Below, one piece after another: positions 25,449-34,020 of a stretch of DNA of 64,000 nt. The number at the start of each line of letters is the position of its first letter. The stretch's first letter is position 1. The notes below the pieces were generated by a model, which worked only from the letters and a program-made list of their open reading frames with translations, was not told the DNA's origin and searched no databases. The position numbers and the translations under genes are program-made. This DNA comes from DASSQJ01 sp963773655 (GTDB taxonomy: Bacteria > Actinomycetota > Actinomycetes > Actinomycetales > Dermatophilaceae), in the NCBI GenBank assembly GCA_963773655.1, contig CAVZBX010000001.1, forward strand, positions 620,001-684,000, read 5' to 3'.

Positions 25449-26256
25449 CTATGTCCCCGCGAGTTCCCCGACGACCGAGCCGAACTCGTCGGCGACGTCG
25501 GCACCGATGACGACGTAGGAGAAGCCGATCTCCTCCCGCCGCCGCTGGATCTCCTCGACGGCGGCTGCCCGGTCGGCCGGGAGCGCAGCGAGCGACTCCG
25601 CCTCGTGCGCTGCGGCGGCGTCGGTGTCAGAAGGCGCCATGAACGCGGCGACACGGTCGCCGATGACCGACACGTGGAGCGCCAGCTCCACATCGCGGGC
25701 AGTGCGGATCTCGCGGGCCAGCCGGGCGACCTCGCCACGGGACTCACTCGGCAGCTGCGCGAAGGTCACCGTGTCCGCGACCTCGGCCGCGAGCGCCACG
25801 GCCCGCCGGCCACGGACGGCCATCGCCACAGGCGTGTGACGCACCGGGCCGTCGAGGTCGCGCAGGATCCTGAACGCTCTCGCGGACGTCGGCAAGCCGC
25901 TGGCTCGGAGAGGGGACGGGCTGCCCCTTCTCTCGCAGCTCGTCCTCGATCCCCGGTCGGCCGAACCCGATGCCCAGCTCGAAGCGGCCATCGGTGAGCT
26001 GTGACAGGGAGTGCGCCTCCCACGCCGTCAGCCAAGCCGGCCGCAGCGGCGAGGCATACACCCACGTGCCGACGCGCAGGTCGCTCACTGCCGCGGCGGT
26101 GGCCAGCGCGGGTGCGGGCGCCGGCTGCAGCTGCGGGAAGTCCGGCATCAACAGGGTGGCGTAGCCGCTGTCTGCGATGCGGCGTATCTGGTCCAGCCAG
26201 CTCTGCACGTCGGTTCTGAGGGGCGCGACGACCCCGAATCGAAATGGTCTCGGCAT
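25449..26256 (-). pseudogene. Luciferase-like F420-dependent oxidoreductase, frameshifted
   Basis: Related to F420-dependent luciferase-like monooxygenases (TIGR03621 type). From the ATG at 26256, preceded by GAGAGGGACCAAGG, the frame gives PFRFGVVAPLRTD, then DSGYATLLMPDF, LRVGTWVYASPLRP and FELGIGFGRPGIEDE. Near 25870 one extra base moves the frame; the rest (RILRDLDG to the stop at 25449, including AVALAAEVADTVTFAQLP) continues in the next frame. Corrected length is about 269 residues, at the short end of the family. Because neighbouring island genes are also damaged, real decay is as likely as a consensus error. Confidence 0.75.
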
Positions 26257-26399
26257 CCTTGGTCCCTCTCGTGCTGGGTCGGCCACCATCGTCTCGCTGG
26301 CCCCTCGAGGGGATCGACCATGCAACTGCCCGTGACTCATCGGCGCCGCACAGACCATTCCGGCTCCCACGGTGGCCAAGACGTTTGAGCGCCTCCGCC

Positions 26400-26692
26400 G
26401 CCAGTCGCCACACGACGTGGAGCAGGATGCCAAAGACGAGGGTGTCGTCGCCGATTGGCCCGGAATGGGCCGTCCGGTGCCGAAGAGCCTCAGGATCAGT
26501 CTCGCCTGATGCCACCACATCGTCGTCGGTCACGGCCTTCGAAGAGCAGAAGCTCGAGGGAGTCGATCTCGATGACAACGCCGGCACTGCGGTAGGGGCC
26601 ACCACCTTGACCTGCGGCCTGCTCCACAGCCTGATCGAGACCGTGGCCTCGCCGTGGGCAACCCGGTCGCGAACGACTCGACTGAACATCAT
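26400..26692 (-). pseudogene. ASCH-domain gene with two compensating frameshifts
   Basis: Three stretches join into an ASCH-domain protein (putative RNA-binding fold): FSRVVRDRVAHGEATVSIRLW then, in a second frame, YRSAGVVIEIDSLELLLFE, then back in the first frame AVTDDDVVASGETDPEALR and RTAHSGPIGDDTLV. The conserved lysine/arginine-rich first strand and the beta core are recognisable. After about 26400 the frame runs on without a family-like end, so the C-terminus is also damaged. The first ATG pair is at 26690-26692. Confidence 0.5.
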
Positions 26693-26838
26693 CGCGACAC
26701 GCTAGGGCGGTCCGGGCGATCGTCGATGTAGCCCACACCGCCGCGAGTCGACCGACCCAAGCAGCCGCGGCTGGGTGCCTGGGGCCCCTTTGGCGAGCGT
26801 CGGAGTGGGCATCCAGCTACGTCAGACAGCGGATTCCG

Positions 26839-27363
26839 TCACGGCAGGTCTCGGTTGGTGTAGGCCCAATCAAGGCCATCTTCGCCGTGGTCGTCCAACG
26901 CGGTGTCGCGGTGCAGACCCGCCTTCAATGCGACGTTCCGACTCGCCACGTTCTCGGGGCGCACGCGCGCCAGGAGCACCTCGGTCGGCATCTCCGCCGT
27001 GACCCTGGACACGACGCCCGCCACCGCCTCCGTGGCGAGCCCACGTCCCCATGCGTCGGGCACCAAACGACAGACGAGGTTCAGCACCGGCTGGTCCCGC
27101 ACTGTCATTCGCTTCACCCCGACATAGCCGATGATGCGGTCCTCGTCAGGGACGCGGGCGCACCAGTAGCCGAAGCCGTGTTCGTCCCAGTGGCGGATCC
27201 ACCTGGCCACGAGCTCAGCGGCCTCTGCCTCGTCGGCCAGCAGGTCAGAGGGGTTGTGCTCGACGGTTCGCGGATCACCCAAGATCGCGAACACCCCCGG
27301 GACGTCGGCCGAGACGGGCCGGTCCAGCCGCACCCGCTCCGACTGGTGCTCGTGGACGCGCAC
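26839..27363 (-). CDS. GNAT N-acetyltransferase, RimJ/RimL type
   Basis: 174 residues from the GTG at 27363; a longer in-frame start at 27396 is possible, and neither has a good ribosome site. The fold is complete: SERVRLDRPVSADVPGVFAIL at the N-terminus, the acetyl-CoA loop WGRGLATEAVAGVVSRV (near 110) and RPENVASRNVALKAGL (near 137). Substrate unknown. It is the last gene of the accessory island before the Tad operon, and its minus-strand orientation is shared by most island genes. Confidence 0.8.
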   Translation of the reverse strand: MRVHEHQSERVRLDRPVSADVPGVFAILGDPRTVEHNPSDLLADEAEAAELVARWIRHWDEHGFGYWCARVPDEDRIIGYVGVKRMTVRDQPVLNLVCRLVPDAWGRGLATEAVAGVVSRVTAEMPTEVLLARVRPENVASRNVALKAGLHRDTALDDHGEDGLDWAYTNRDLP

Positions 27364-27842
27364 CCGCCCATGGTCGCATCCATGGACCTGCCCCACTTCG
27401 CCGCCAGACGGGCGCCAAGGATCGCGCGGTCCTCGGATCGCGCCGTGACGGACCCGCAGAGACGGTCGAACCGTGGCGCAGGCGGGGCCGAGGAAGACCT
27501 GGGGACGTACGGCATCGTGTGGGTGGGGCTCAGCGCCGCTGCGGTTGTCGCGGTCATCGACGGCAGTAGGCGCGGTGGTCTACCTCGTCAGCAAGGTTTC
27601 GGACCGGCCGTAGCCAACCCCTGGCGGCCATCAGGCTCCGACCACATCTGCGGCACTCCGCCGCCTGACCGGCGCCTCGGCTGCACGCCACCGCCTCGAG
27701 CCGGTGGGCAACTCGATGCACCGCCGCCTGACCAAGCGGGCGTTGTCCACAGATGGGTCCTTCTCGAGGTGCGAGCCGGCCCGACATGGGGTCGGATGGG
27801 GCCATCGGCCGGGAGGGCGGTCGGTGGCGAGAGGGGTGGTCG
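27364..27842. other. 479-base region upstream of the Tad operon
   Basis: No intact gene is seen. A perfect TTGTCCACA DnaA box lies at 27743-27751, about 92 bases before tadA. GAGAGGGG just before 27843 is a plausible ribosome site for the GTG start. No clear promoter box was found. Tad operons of related bacteria often begin with a TadZ/CpaE gene, which is missing here. Confidence 0.4.
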
Positions 27843-29072
27843 GTGGACGCGGTCCGCACGCTGGAGGGTGAGGTGCGCGAGCTCATCCGGCGCTCTGGCC
27901 TGGACCCGCTGCGGGACGAGCCCGCGGTGCGCCGGCTGGTCCACGACGCCGTCACCGACTACGACGAGCGGTCCATGCACGGCGGGATGCCGGTGCTCGC
28001 CGACCTCGCCGCGACCTCCAAGGCGGTCTGGGACAGCGTCGTGGGCTACGGGCCGCTTCAGCAGTACTTCGACGACCCGGCGGTCGAGGAGATCTGGGTC
28101 AACGAGCCCGCTCGAGTCTTCGTCGCCCGTCAGGGTGTGGCCGAGCTGACGACCACGCTCCTCACCCACGAGCAGGTCCGCGACCTGGTGGAGCGGATGC
28201 TGAAGTCGTCCGGCCGGCGGGTCGACCTGTCGTCGCCGTTCGTCGACGCCGTCCTGCCCGACGGCAGCCGGCTCCACGTCGTCATCCCGGACATCACCCG
28301 TGAGCACTGGTTCGTCAACATCCGCAAGTTCGTCGTCAAGGCCGACTCGATGGACGACCTGGTCCGACTCGGCACGATCACGACGCAGGCAGCGCGGTTC
28401 CTCGAGGCCGCGGTCGCCGCCGGGCTTAACGTCCTGGTCGCCGGCGGCACGCAGGCGGGAAAGACGACGATGCTGAACTGCCTCGCCGCGGCGGTCCCGG
28501 CCCGTGAACGCGTCGTCACGTGCGAGGAGGTCTTCGAGCTGCGCATCCCGCACCGGGACGTCGCGGCGATGCAGTGCCGGCAGGCGTCGCTCGAGGGTAC
28601 CGGCGAGGTGCCGCTGCGCCGTCTCGTCAAGGAGGCGCTGCGGATGCGTCCGTCGCGCATCATCGTCGGGGAGGTGCGACAGGCGGAGAGCCTCGACCTG
28701 CTCATCGCGCTGAACTCGGGTCTGCCGGGGATGTGCACGGTCCACGCCAACAGCGCACGCGAGGCCGTCACGAAGATGTGCACCCTCCCGCTTCTCGCCG
28801 GGGAGAACGTGGCCGCCCGCTTCGTCGTCCCCACGGTCGCGGCCTCGATCGACCTCGTCGTCCACCTCGCCCTCGAGCGAGACGGGCGCAGGGTCGTCCG
28901 CGAGGTGGTGGCGGTTCCCGGGCGCGTGGAGGAGGAGGTCGTCGAGACCGCCGACATCTTCGTCCGGCGCGACGGCGAGCTCCGGCGCGCGGACGGCTTC
29001 CCTCCCCACGTCGAGCGGTTCGAGCGCGCCGGCCACGACGTGGCCGCACTCCTGGCGCGGGGCGCGACGTGA
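27843..29072 (+). CDS. tadA: Tad pilus assembly ATPase TadA/CpaF
   Basis: 409-residue secretion ATPase that powers Flp/Tad pilus extension and probably retraction at the inner membrane. It has an N-terminal helical domain (1-60), the GYGPLQQYFDDPAVEEIWVN segment, Walker A GGTQAGKTT at about 200-208, the Asp/His-box region ITREHW and VTCEEVFELRIPH, Walker B-type RIIVGEVRQAES and MCTVHANSAREA. The GTG at 27843 fits family length, though in-frame upstream starts exist. It is translationally coupled to tadB through a GTGA overlap. Confidence 0.92.
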   Translation: MDAVRTLEGEVRELIRRSGLDPLRDEPAVRRLVHDAVTDYDERSMHGGMPVLADLAATSKAVWDSVVGYGPLQQYFDDPAVEEIWVNEPARVFVARQGVAELTTTLLTHEQVRDLVERMLKSSGRRVDLSSPFVDAVLPDGSRLHVVIPDITREHWFVNIRKFVVKADSMDDLVRLGTITTQAARFLEAAVAAGLNVLVAGGTQAGKTTMLNCLAAAVPARERVVTCEEVFELRIPHRDVAAMQCRQASLEGTGEVPLRRLVKEALRMRPSRIIVGEVRQAESLDLLIALNSGLPGMCTVHANSAREAVTKMCTLPLLAGENVAARFVVPTVAASIDLVVHLALERDGRRVVREVVAVPGRVEEEVVETADIFVRRDGELRRADGFPPHVERFERAGHDVAALLARGAT

Positions 29073-29938
29073 CCGGGCTGGTGGTGGGCCTCGGCGCGGG
29101 AGTCGGCCTCTTCCTCGTGTGGTGGAGCTGCTGGGTCCCCTCGCCCGGCGCGCCGGCGCCGGTCCGCCGCGCCGGTCCGCTGAGCCGGTTGTCGGACGAG
29201 ATCGTCCAGGCAGGGTTCTCGGGCCTCACCCTCCGGTCCCTCCTCGTCTCGTGCATCGTCGCCGGGCTGCTCGTGCTCGCGCTGGTCCAGCTCACCGTCG
29301 GGGTCCTCCCGATCGCCGCCTGCTTCGCCGTCATGGCGACCGCCGCCCCGGTGGCGCTGGTCAGGCGAAGGGCCCGGCAGCGCCGGGCACGCCTGCGCGA
29401 CCTCTGGCCCGACGCGGTCGACAACATCACCTCGGCGGTGCGGGCCGGGCTCGCGCTGCCCGAGGCCCTGGCCCAGCTCGGCGACCGCGGACCCGAGGAG
29501 CTGCGTCCGCCGTTCCGCCGGTTCGCCGACGACTACCGGCTCACCGGTCGCTTCGCCGACTGCCTCGACCAGCTGAAGGACCGGCTCAGCGACCCCGTCG
29601 GCGACCGGCTCGTCGAGAGCCTGCGGATCGCCCGCGACGTCGGTGGCACCGACCTCGGCCGGCTGCTCCGCACCCTGTCGGGCTTCCTGCGTGAAGACGC
29701 CCGGACCCGCGCCGAGCTCGAGGCCCGGCAGTCGTGGACGGTCAACGCCGCCCGGCTCGCGGCGGCGGCCCCGTGGATCGTCCTGGCGATGCTCTCGACG
29801 AACCCGGAGTCGGTCGCCGCGTACGCGTCACCCTTGGGCGCGGCGGTGCTGGCCGTCGGCGCCGTGGTCACCGTGGTGGCGTACTGGTCGATGATGCGGC
29901 TCGGCCGGCTGCCCGAGGACCAGCGGGTGCTGAGATGA
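29069..29938 (+). CDS. tadB: Tad pilus inner-membrane protein TadB
   Basis: 289-residue T2SSF-domain platform protein. It has an N-terminal membrane segment (4-22), a pair of segments (about 52-92), the cytoplasmic GspF-like helical domain (WPDAVDNITSAVRAGLALPEALAQL, near 112) and two C-terminal membrane segments (230-275). It anchors the TadA ATPase together with TadC. GTG overlaps the tadA stop; the stop overlaps the tadC start. Confidence 0.9.
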   Translation: MTGLVVGLGAGVGLFLVWWSCWVPSPGAPAPVRRAGPLSRLSDEIVQAGFSGLTLRSLLVSCIVAGLLVLALVQLTVGVLPIAACFAVMATAAPVALVRRRARQRRARLRDLWPDAVDNITSAVRAGLALPEALAQLGDRGPEELRPPFRRFADDYRLTGRFADCLDQLKDRLSDPVGDRLVESLRIARDVGGTDLGRLLRTLSGFLREDARTRAELEARQSWTVNAARLAAAAPWIVLAMLSTNPESVAAYASPLGAAVLAVGAVVTVVAYWSMMRLGRLPEDQRVLR

Positions 29939-30867
29939 GCGACCTCGCGGGCCGGGGGGCGGTGCTCGGGTTCCTGCTCGGGCTGGGGGTCGTGCTCGTC
30001 TGGGTGAGACTGCCCCGCAACCGTCGGCACGGGCTCGCCGAGCGGGTGCTGCCGTACCTGCGTGACACTCCGGTCCCGTCGAGGCTGCTCCGCGACGAGC
30101 GGGGGAGCGCCGGAGTGGTCGGCATCCTCGCGCGGCCCATCCTCCACGACCTCGGGCAGGGCCTGGAGCGCGTCATGGGCGGTCGGGCCTCGGTACGCAG
30201 TCGGTTGCTGCGGGCCGGCGGTGCGCCCGACGTCGACCGGTTCCGCGCCGAGCAGGTCCTGTGGGGAGTCGCGGGCGCCGTCGCGGGCGCCGTCTTCGGC
30301 GTCGCGGTGGTGCTCGCCCGCGGCTCATCGGCGGGTCCCGCCGTGCTGCTCACCGTCATCGGGCTGGGGCTCGGTGTCACCGGTCGCGACTACGCCCTCT
30401 CCGCGCGGGCCACACGCCGCGAACGCCGGATGCTCGCGGAGTTCCCTACGGTCGCCGAGCTGCTGGCGCTCGCCGTGGGCGCAGGCGAGGGGGCGGTCGG
30501 CGCCCTGGACCGGGTGTGCCGGCTCTCGCACGGCGAGCTCGCCGACGAGCTCCGCCGCTGCCTGTCCGACGCCCGTGCCGGCGCGAACCTCCCGACCGCT
30601 CTCCAGGGACTCGCCGACCGCACCGGGCTGCCGAGCCTGCGCCGCTTCGTCGACGGGGTCGTGGTGGCTGTCCAGCGCGGCACGCCGCTCGCGGAGGTGC
30701 TGCGGGCGCAGGCGCAGGACGTGCGTGAGGAGGGGCGCCGCGCGCTGATGGAGGCAGGAGGGCGCAAGGAGATCGCGATGATGGTCCCCGTCGTCTTCCT
30801 CATCCTCCCGGTCACCGTCCTGTTCGCCGTGTTCCCCGGCTTCAGCTTCTTCCGGCTCTCCCTCTGA
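29935..30867 (+). CDS. tadC: Tad pilus inner-membrane protein TadC
   Basis: 310-residue partner of TadB. An N-terminal membrane segment (8-24) is followed by an arginine-rich stretch, two membrane segments (about 105-150), the T2SSF domain (EFPTVAELLALAVGAGEGAVGAL, near 170) and a strongly hydrophobic C-terminus (MMVPVVFLILPVTVLFAVFPG). ATG overlaps the tadB stop by four bases. Confidence 0.9.
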   Translation: MSDLAGRGAVLGFLLGLGVVLVWVRLPRNRRHGLAERVLPYLRDTPVPSRLLRDERGSAGVVGILARPILHDLGQGLERVMGGRASVRSRLLRAGGAPDVDRFRAEQVLWGVAGAVAGAVFGVAVVLARGSSAGPAVLLTVIGLGLGVTGRDYALSARATRRERRMLAEFPTVAELLALAVGAGEGAVGALDRVCRLSHGELADELRRCLSDARAGANLPTALQGLADRTGLPSLRRFVDGVVVAVQRGTPLAEVLRAQAQDVREEGRRALMEAGGRKEIAMMVPVVFLILPVTVLFAVFPGFSFFRLSL

Positions 30868-30887
30868 CCTCCGAAGGAAGGACGACC

Positions 30888-31082
30888 ATGAGACGTACGA
30901 ACGGCCAGATCCGCCGACCGCGGCGTGGTCCGGGCACCACCCGGCGGCGCGAACGGGGCGACGTCCCCGGCTGGGTCCTCATCACGCTGATGACCGCGGC
31001 GCTGGTGTCGGCCCTGTGGCTCGTCGCCGAGGACCAGCTCGTCGCCCTCTTCCAGAACGCGCTGGCCTCGGTCGGCGGCTGA
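30888..31082 (+). CDS. Small Flp/pilin-like membrane protein
   Basis: 64 residues: an arginine-rich cytoplasmic start (RRRERGDVPGW), one hydrophobic segment (VLITLMTAALVSALWLV) and a short C-terminus ending ALASVGG. Size, position after tadC and topology fit the Flp pilin or DUF4244-type pilin of actinobacterial Tad clusters. The G-D-V-P-G sequence before the hydrophobic segment could be a processing region. GGAAGGA precedes the ATG. Confidence 0.75.
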   Translation: MRRTNGQIRRPRRGPGTTRRRERGDVPGWVLITLMTAALVSALWLVAEDQLVALFQNALASVGG

Positions 31083-31090
31083 GGTCGGAA

Positions 31091-31474
31091 GTGGGACGGC
31101 GGGGCGAGGACCGTGGGGCGGCGGTGGCCGACTTCGTCCTCGTCTCGGTGCTCGTCCTGGTGCTGTTCCTCGCGGTGGTGCAGCTGGGACTGGCGCTCTT
31201 CACTCGGAACGTCCTCATCTCGTGCGCCTCGGAAGGTGCGCGCTACGGGGCGAGGGCCGACTCGACGCCCGGCCAGGGCGCTGCCAGGACCCAGGCGCTG
31301 ATCAGCACCTCGCTGTCACCGTCCTACGCCCGCAGGGTCACCGCGCGCGAGGGGGTCGAGGGGGGCGTGCGGGTGGTCGAGGTCAGGGTGGTGGCGCCGC
31401 TGCCCGTCGTGGGGCTGCTCGGTCCGGACGGCGCCGTCGACGTCACCGGCCGCGCGTTCGCGGAGCGGCAGTGA
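31091..31474 (+). CDS. tadE: TadE-family pseudopilin
   Basis: 127-residue minor pilin-like protein. After a short charged N-terminus (GRRGEDRGAAVADF) comes one membrane segment (VLVSVLVLVLFLAVVQLGLALF), then an extracellular domain with SCASEGARYGARA. The GTG at 31091, nine bases after the preceding stop, gives the normal TadE length. It should be part of the pilus base or shaft. Confidence 0.82.
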   Translation: MGRRGEDRGAAVADFVLVSVLVLVLFLAVVQLGLALFTRNVLISCASEGARYGARADSTPGQGAARTQALISTSLSPSYARRVTAREGVEGGVRVVEVRVVAPLPVVGLLGPDGAVDVTGRAFAERQ

Positions 31475-31484
31475 GGGGCAGGGG

Positions 31485-31910
31485 ATGAGGCGGGAGCGGG
31501 GCAGTGCCGTCGTGGAGTTCGTCGCCCTCGGTGTGCTCCTCCTCGTCCCGCTCGTCTACCTCGTGCTCATGCTCGCCCGCGTGCAGGCCGGCGCCTTCGC
31601 GGTGAGCCAGGCAGCTCGTGAGGCGGGGCGCGCCTTCGTCACCGCGCCGGTCGCCGAGGACGCCGCGGTGCGGGCGCAGGCCGCCGCGCGGATCAGCTTC
31701 GAGGACCACGACTTCGCCGAGTCCGGGCGGCTCACGGTCACCTGTTGGTCCACTCCCTGCCTCGGCCCGGACGCGCGGGTCCGCACGACGGCGGCGGTCG
31801 ACGTGCCGCTTCCCCTCGTCCCGGCGTTCGTGCGGGGGTCGGTCCCGCTCTCGGTGCCGGTCACCGCCACCCACGTCTCGACCGTGGACCGCTTCCGGGG
31901 TCCACGGTGA
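31485..31910 (+). CDS. TadE-like pilus assembly protein
   Basis: 141 residues with RRERGSAVVEFVALGVLLLVPLVYLVLMLARVQ-type start (signal of TadE/TadF, glutamate at position +5 of the segment), followed by AFAVSQAAREAGRAFVTAP and an extracellular region with a CWSTPC cysteine pair. Probably a second minor pilin. GGGGATG spacing is tight; it follows tadE by 10 bases and overlaps the next gene. Confidence 0.82.
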   Translation: MRRERGSAVVEFVALGVLLLVPLVYLVLMLARVQAGAFAVSQAAREAGRAFVTAPVAEDAAVRAQAAARISFEDHDFAESGRLTVTCWSTPCLGPDARVRTTAAVDVPLPLVPAFVRGSVPLSVPVTATHVSTVDRFRGPR

Positions 31911-32359
31911 CCGGACGGCACGACGAGGGCGGCTCGATCAGCCTCTACCTGCTCGGGCTGGCCGTCGTCGCCATGGTGCTCGTCGCCGGGACGGTCGCGG
32001 TCACCTCCGCCCACCTGGCCCGGATGCGGCTGCTCGACGTCGCCGATGCCGCGGCCCTCGACGCCGCCGACGCCCTCGACTCCTCGGCCTACCAGCAGGG
32101 TGTCGGCGAGTCGGTGCCGCTCAGCGCCGCCTCGGTGCGCGAGCGCGCCGCGGCCTACGTGGGGGCGGTGGAGCGGCCACCCGGCGTCGTCGCCTGGCGG
32201 CTGGGCCCCGCCACCGGAACCCCCGACGGTCGCACGGCCGTGGTCGCGCTCACGGGGGAGGCCGAGCTGCCGATGGTCGGCGGCGTGTTGCGTGACCTCG
32301 GCGTCTCCATCACGATCTCCGTCACCTCGCGTGCCCGGGCCGACCTGCTCGTCCCGTGA
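31907..32359 (+). CDS. TadG-like / Rv3660c-neighbourhood TadE-like protein
   Basis: 150 residues. After DEGGSISLY comes one membrane segment (LLGLAVVAMVLVAGTVAVTSAHLA) and a helical region (ARMRLLDVADAAALDAADALD) as in the putative Flp pilus-assembly TadE/G-like proteins that end actinobacterial Tad operons. The extracellular part is small. GTG overlaps the preceding stop by four bases. It is the last gene of the operon; a terminator follows. Confidence 0.75.
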   Translation: MTGRHDEGGSISLYLLGLAVVAMVLVAGTVAVTSAHLARMRLLDVADAAALDAADALDSSAYQQGVGESVPLSAASVRERAAAYVGAVERPPGVVAWRLGPATGTPDGRTAVVALTGEAELPMVGGVLRDLGVSITISVTSRARADLLVP

Positions 32360-32414
32360 CCACGCCCGACGTCGCCGTCGGCCTCGCGCGGCGCCGGAGC
32401 CCACCGGACCCACG

Positions 32415-32449
32415 GCACCCGCGCCGGCGGTCACCACCGGCGCGGGTGC
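32415..32449. terminator. Bidirectional terminator hairpin
   Basis: Perfect 13-base arms (32415-32427 and 32437-32449) with a 9-base loop lie between the convergent Tad operon and the PhoX-like gene. Confidence 0.75.
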
Positions 32450-32463
32450 GAGGAGGAGGGTTG

Positions 32464-34020
32464 CTACGAGCCCGGGATCGTCATCAGCATCAGCTGGCCG
32501 GACTCCATCTTGTAGAGCACGTCGCCGACCTGCTCGGAGTCGACGTAGCTGCCGTGGCCCTGCACGTCCAGCAGCCAGCTGCCGCCGCCGAACCAGCGGG
32601 AGGCGTCGACGATGCCGCTGGACTCGCTGTCGCTGTCGGCGACGGTGGCGACGGCCCGCCAGGTGCCCTGCCGCAGCCGGTGCTGCCAGACCTTGGCGTC
32701 GCTGGCGTCCTCCGAGACCATCAGGCTCTTGGAGCTGGTGTCGATGTTGTCGGGGCTGCGGAAGGCCACGTAGGCGCCGGCCGACGGGTCGTCGCCCTGG
32801 GCGATCTTCGAGAAGCTCGTGACGGCGGTGGCGTCGTCGTGGTCGAACTCGAAGCGGAAGATCGCCCCGTTGTCGGAGATGCCGCCCGACCCGCGGGTCA
32901 GGCGACCGGTGCTCGGGTCGGGAACCACGCCGGTCCCGCCGGTGTCGGCCATGTACACGACGTGCGGGTCGTTCTTGTCGACCGCGATGTCCTCGGCCCG
33001 GACGAACTGGAACACGTTGTTCTCGTTCGACCACGCCTCCAGGGCGTCCTGGGGCAGGGCGTCGGTCTCACCGCGCGCCACGTCGTCCGGCACCGGGATG
33101 AACTCCCCGGTCAGGTCGTCGCCGGGGTGCACGTCGCCGTAGTCGTTCGCTCCGTTGAACGGGTCCGTCGGGTCGACCGCCTCTCCGTTCTTGCCGGTGA
33201 CGCGGAACGCCCACAGGTGCCCCTCGTCGCCGAACACGGCCGCCTGGTCCTCGGCCCGGTACATGTACACCTGCGCTGACGGGCGGTTGAAGGTGTCGTC
33301 GGTGGTGAGCAGGGAGATCGTCTCGTAGCCCTGCAGGCCCACGGTGTTCTCGTGGTTGAGGCGCCCGAGACCGGCCACCTGCGTGTACTCGCCCGTGGCC
33401 GTGTCGAGCGCGACCGCGTACCCGGCCTGGCGGGTGCCGTCCCCCGGGTACGGGTCCGGGCCGTACGGGGCGTCCGCCGGCACCTCGAGCCCGGCGTCGT
33501 TGGCCTCCTCGCCGGTGACGTAGACCTCGGTGTCGAAGCCCTCGGCCGGCCCGAGCATCGCGGCGGAGCAGAACCGCAGGAAGCCGGCCTCGGGTCCGAG
33601 CGCCACGGACGCGTCGAGCACGCCGGCGCGTCCCTCACCGCCGACGGTGCTCAGGGTCAGCTTGGACACCGACGCGTCCTGGAAGTCCGCGGTGCCGAAG
33701 AACGGCACGGTGGTCTCCTCGTGGGCGACGTAGACGTCGACGGTGTGCGCGGCGTCCCCGGACCGGATGCCGATGCCGTCCGGTAGCCCCTGGAAGGTGA
33801 AGTCGCCGAGGCTCTCGCCCGAGGACAGGATCGGGATGAGGGAGGCCCCGGAGGGCAGGGAGCCGTCCAGCGTCAGGAACGGGTCCTGGTCGGTGAGCCA
33901 GCCGGAGCGGTCCGGCGGGGCTCCGAGGGCCGAGGAGGAGGCGAGCGCCACCATCGAGGCCGACGCGATCACCGCTCCCGCCGTCCGGACCACGCGAGCT
34001 CGTCGTGAATGTCTGGCCAC
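32464..34020 (-). CDS. Exported PhoX-like phosphatase (DUF839)
   Basis: About 518 residues from the GTG at 34020 (a second GTG lies three codons earlier). The N-terminus is a signal sequence: RHSRRARVVRTAG then a hydrophobic core ending ASSSALGAP. The mature part resembles PhoX/DUF839 calcium-dependent alkaline phosphatases: QGYETISLLTTDD, YMYRAEDQAAVFGDEGHLWAF, VRAEDIAVD, VYMADTGGTG and FRSPDNIDTSSKSLMVSEDAS, as in a six-bladed beta propeller. It probably releases phosphate from organic esters outside the cell. No Pho box is visible upstream. Confidence 0.75.
   Translation of the reverse strand: MARHSRRARVVRTAGAVIASASMVALASSSALGAPPDRSGWLTDQDPFLTLDGSLPSGASLIPILSSGESLGDFTFQGLPDGIGIRSGDAAHTVDVYVAHEETTVPFFGTADFQDASVSKLTLSTVGGEGRAGVLDASVALGPEAGFLRFCSAAMLGPAEGFDTEVYVTGEEANDAGLEVPADAPYGPDPYPGDGTRQAGYAVALDTATGEYTQVAGLGRLNHENTVGLQGYETISLLTTDDTFNRPSAQVYMYRAEDQAAVFGDEGHLWAFRVTGKNGEAVDPTDPFNGANDYGDVHPGDDLTGEFIPVPDDVARGETDALPQDALEAWSNENNVFQFVRAEDIAVDKNDPHVVYMADTGGTGVVPDPSTGRLTRGSGGISDNGAIFRFEFDHDDATAVTSFSKIAQGDDPSAGAYVAFRSPDNIDTSSKSLMVSEDASDAKVWQHRLRQGTWRAVATVADSDSESSGIVDASRWFGGGSWLLDVQGHGSYVDSEQVGDVLYKMESGQLMLMTIPGS

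Noticed and set aside
26244..26705. 153-residue plus-strand frame in the island
   Set aside because: Non-family composition and overlap with the recognisable minus-strand ASCH remnant.
21081..27842. Integron cassette array
   Set aside because: Short same-strand genes suggested cassettes, but no attC-like RYYYAAC/GTTRRRY pairs and no integrase were found.
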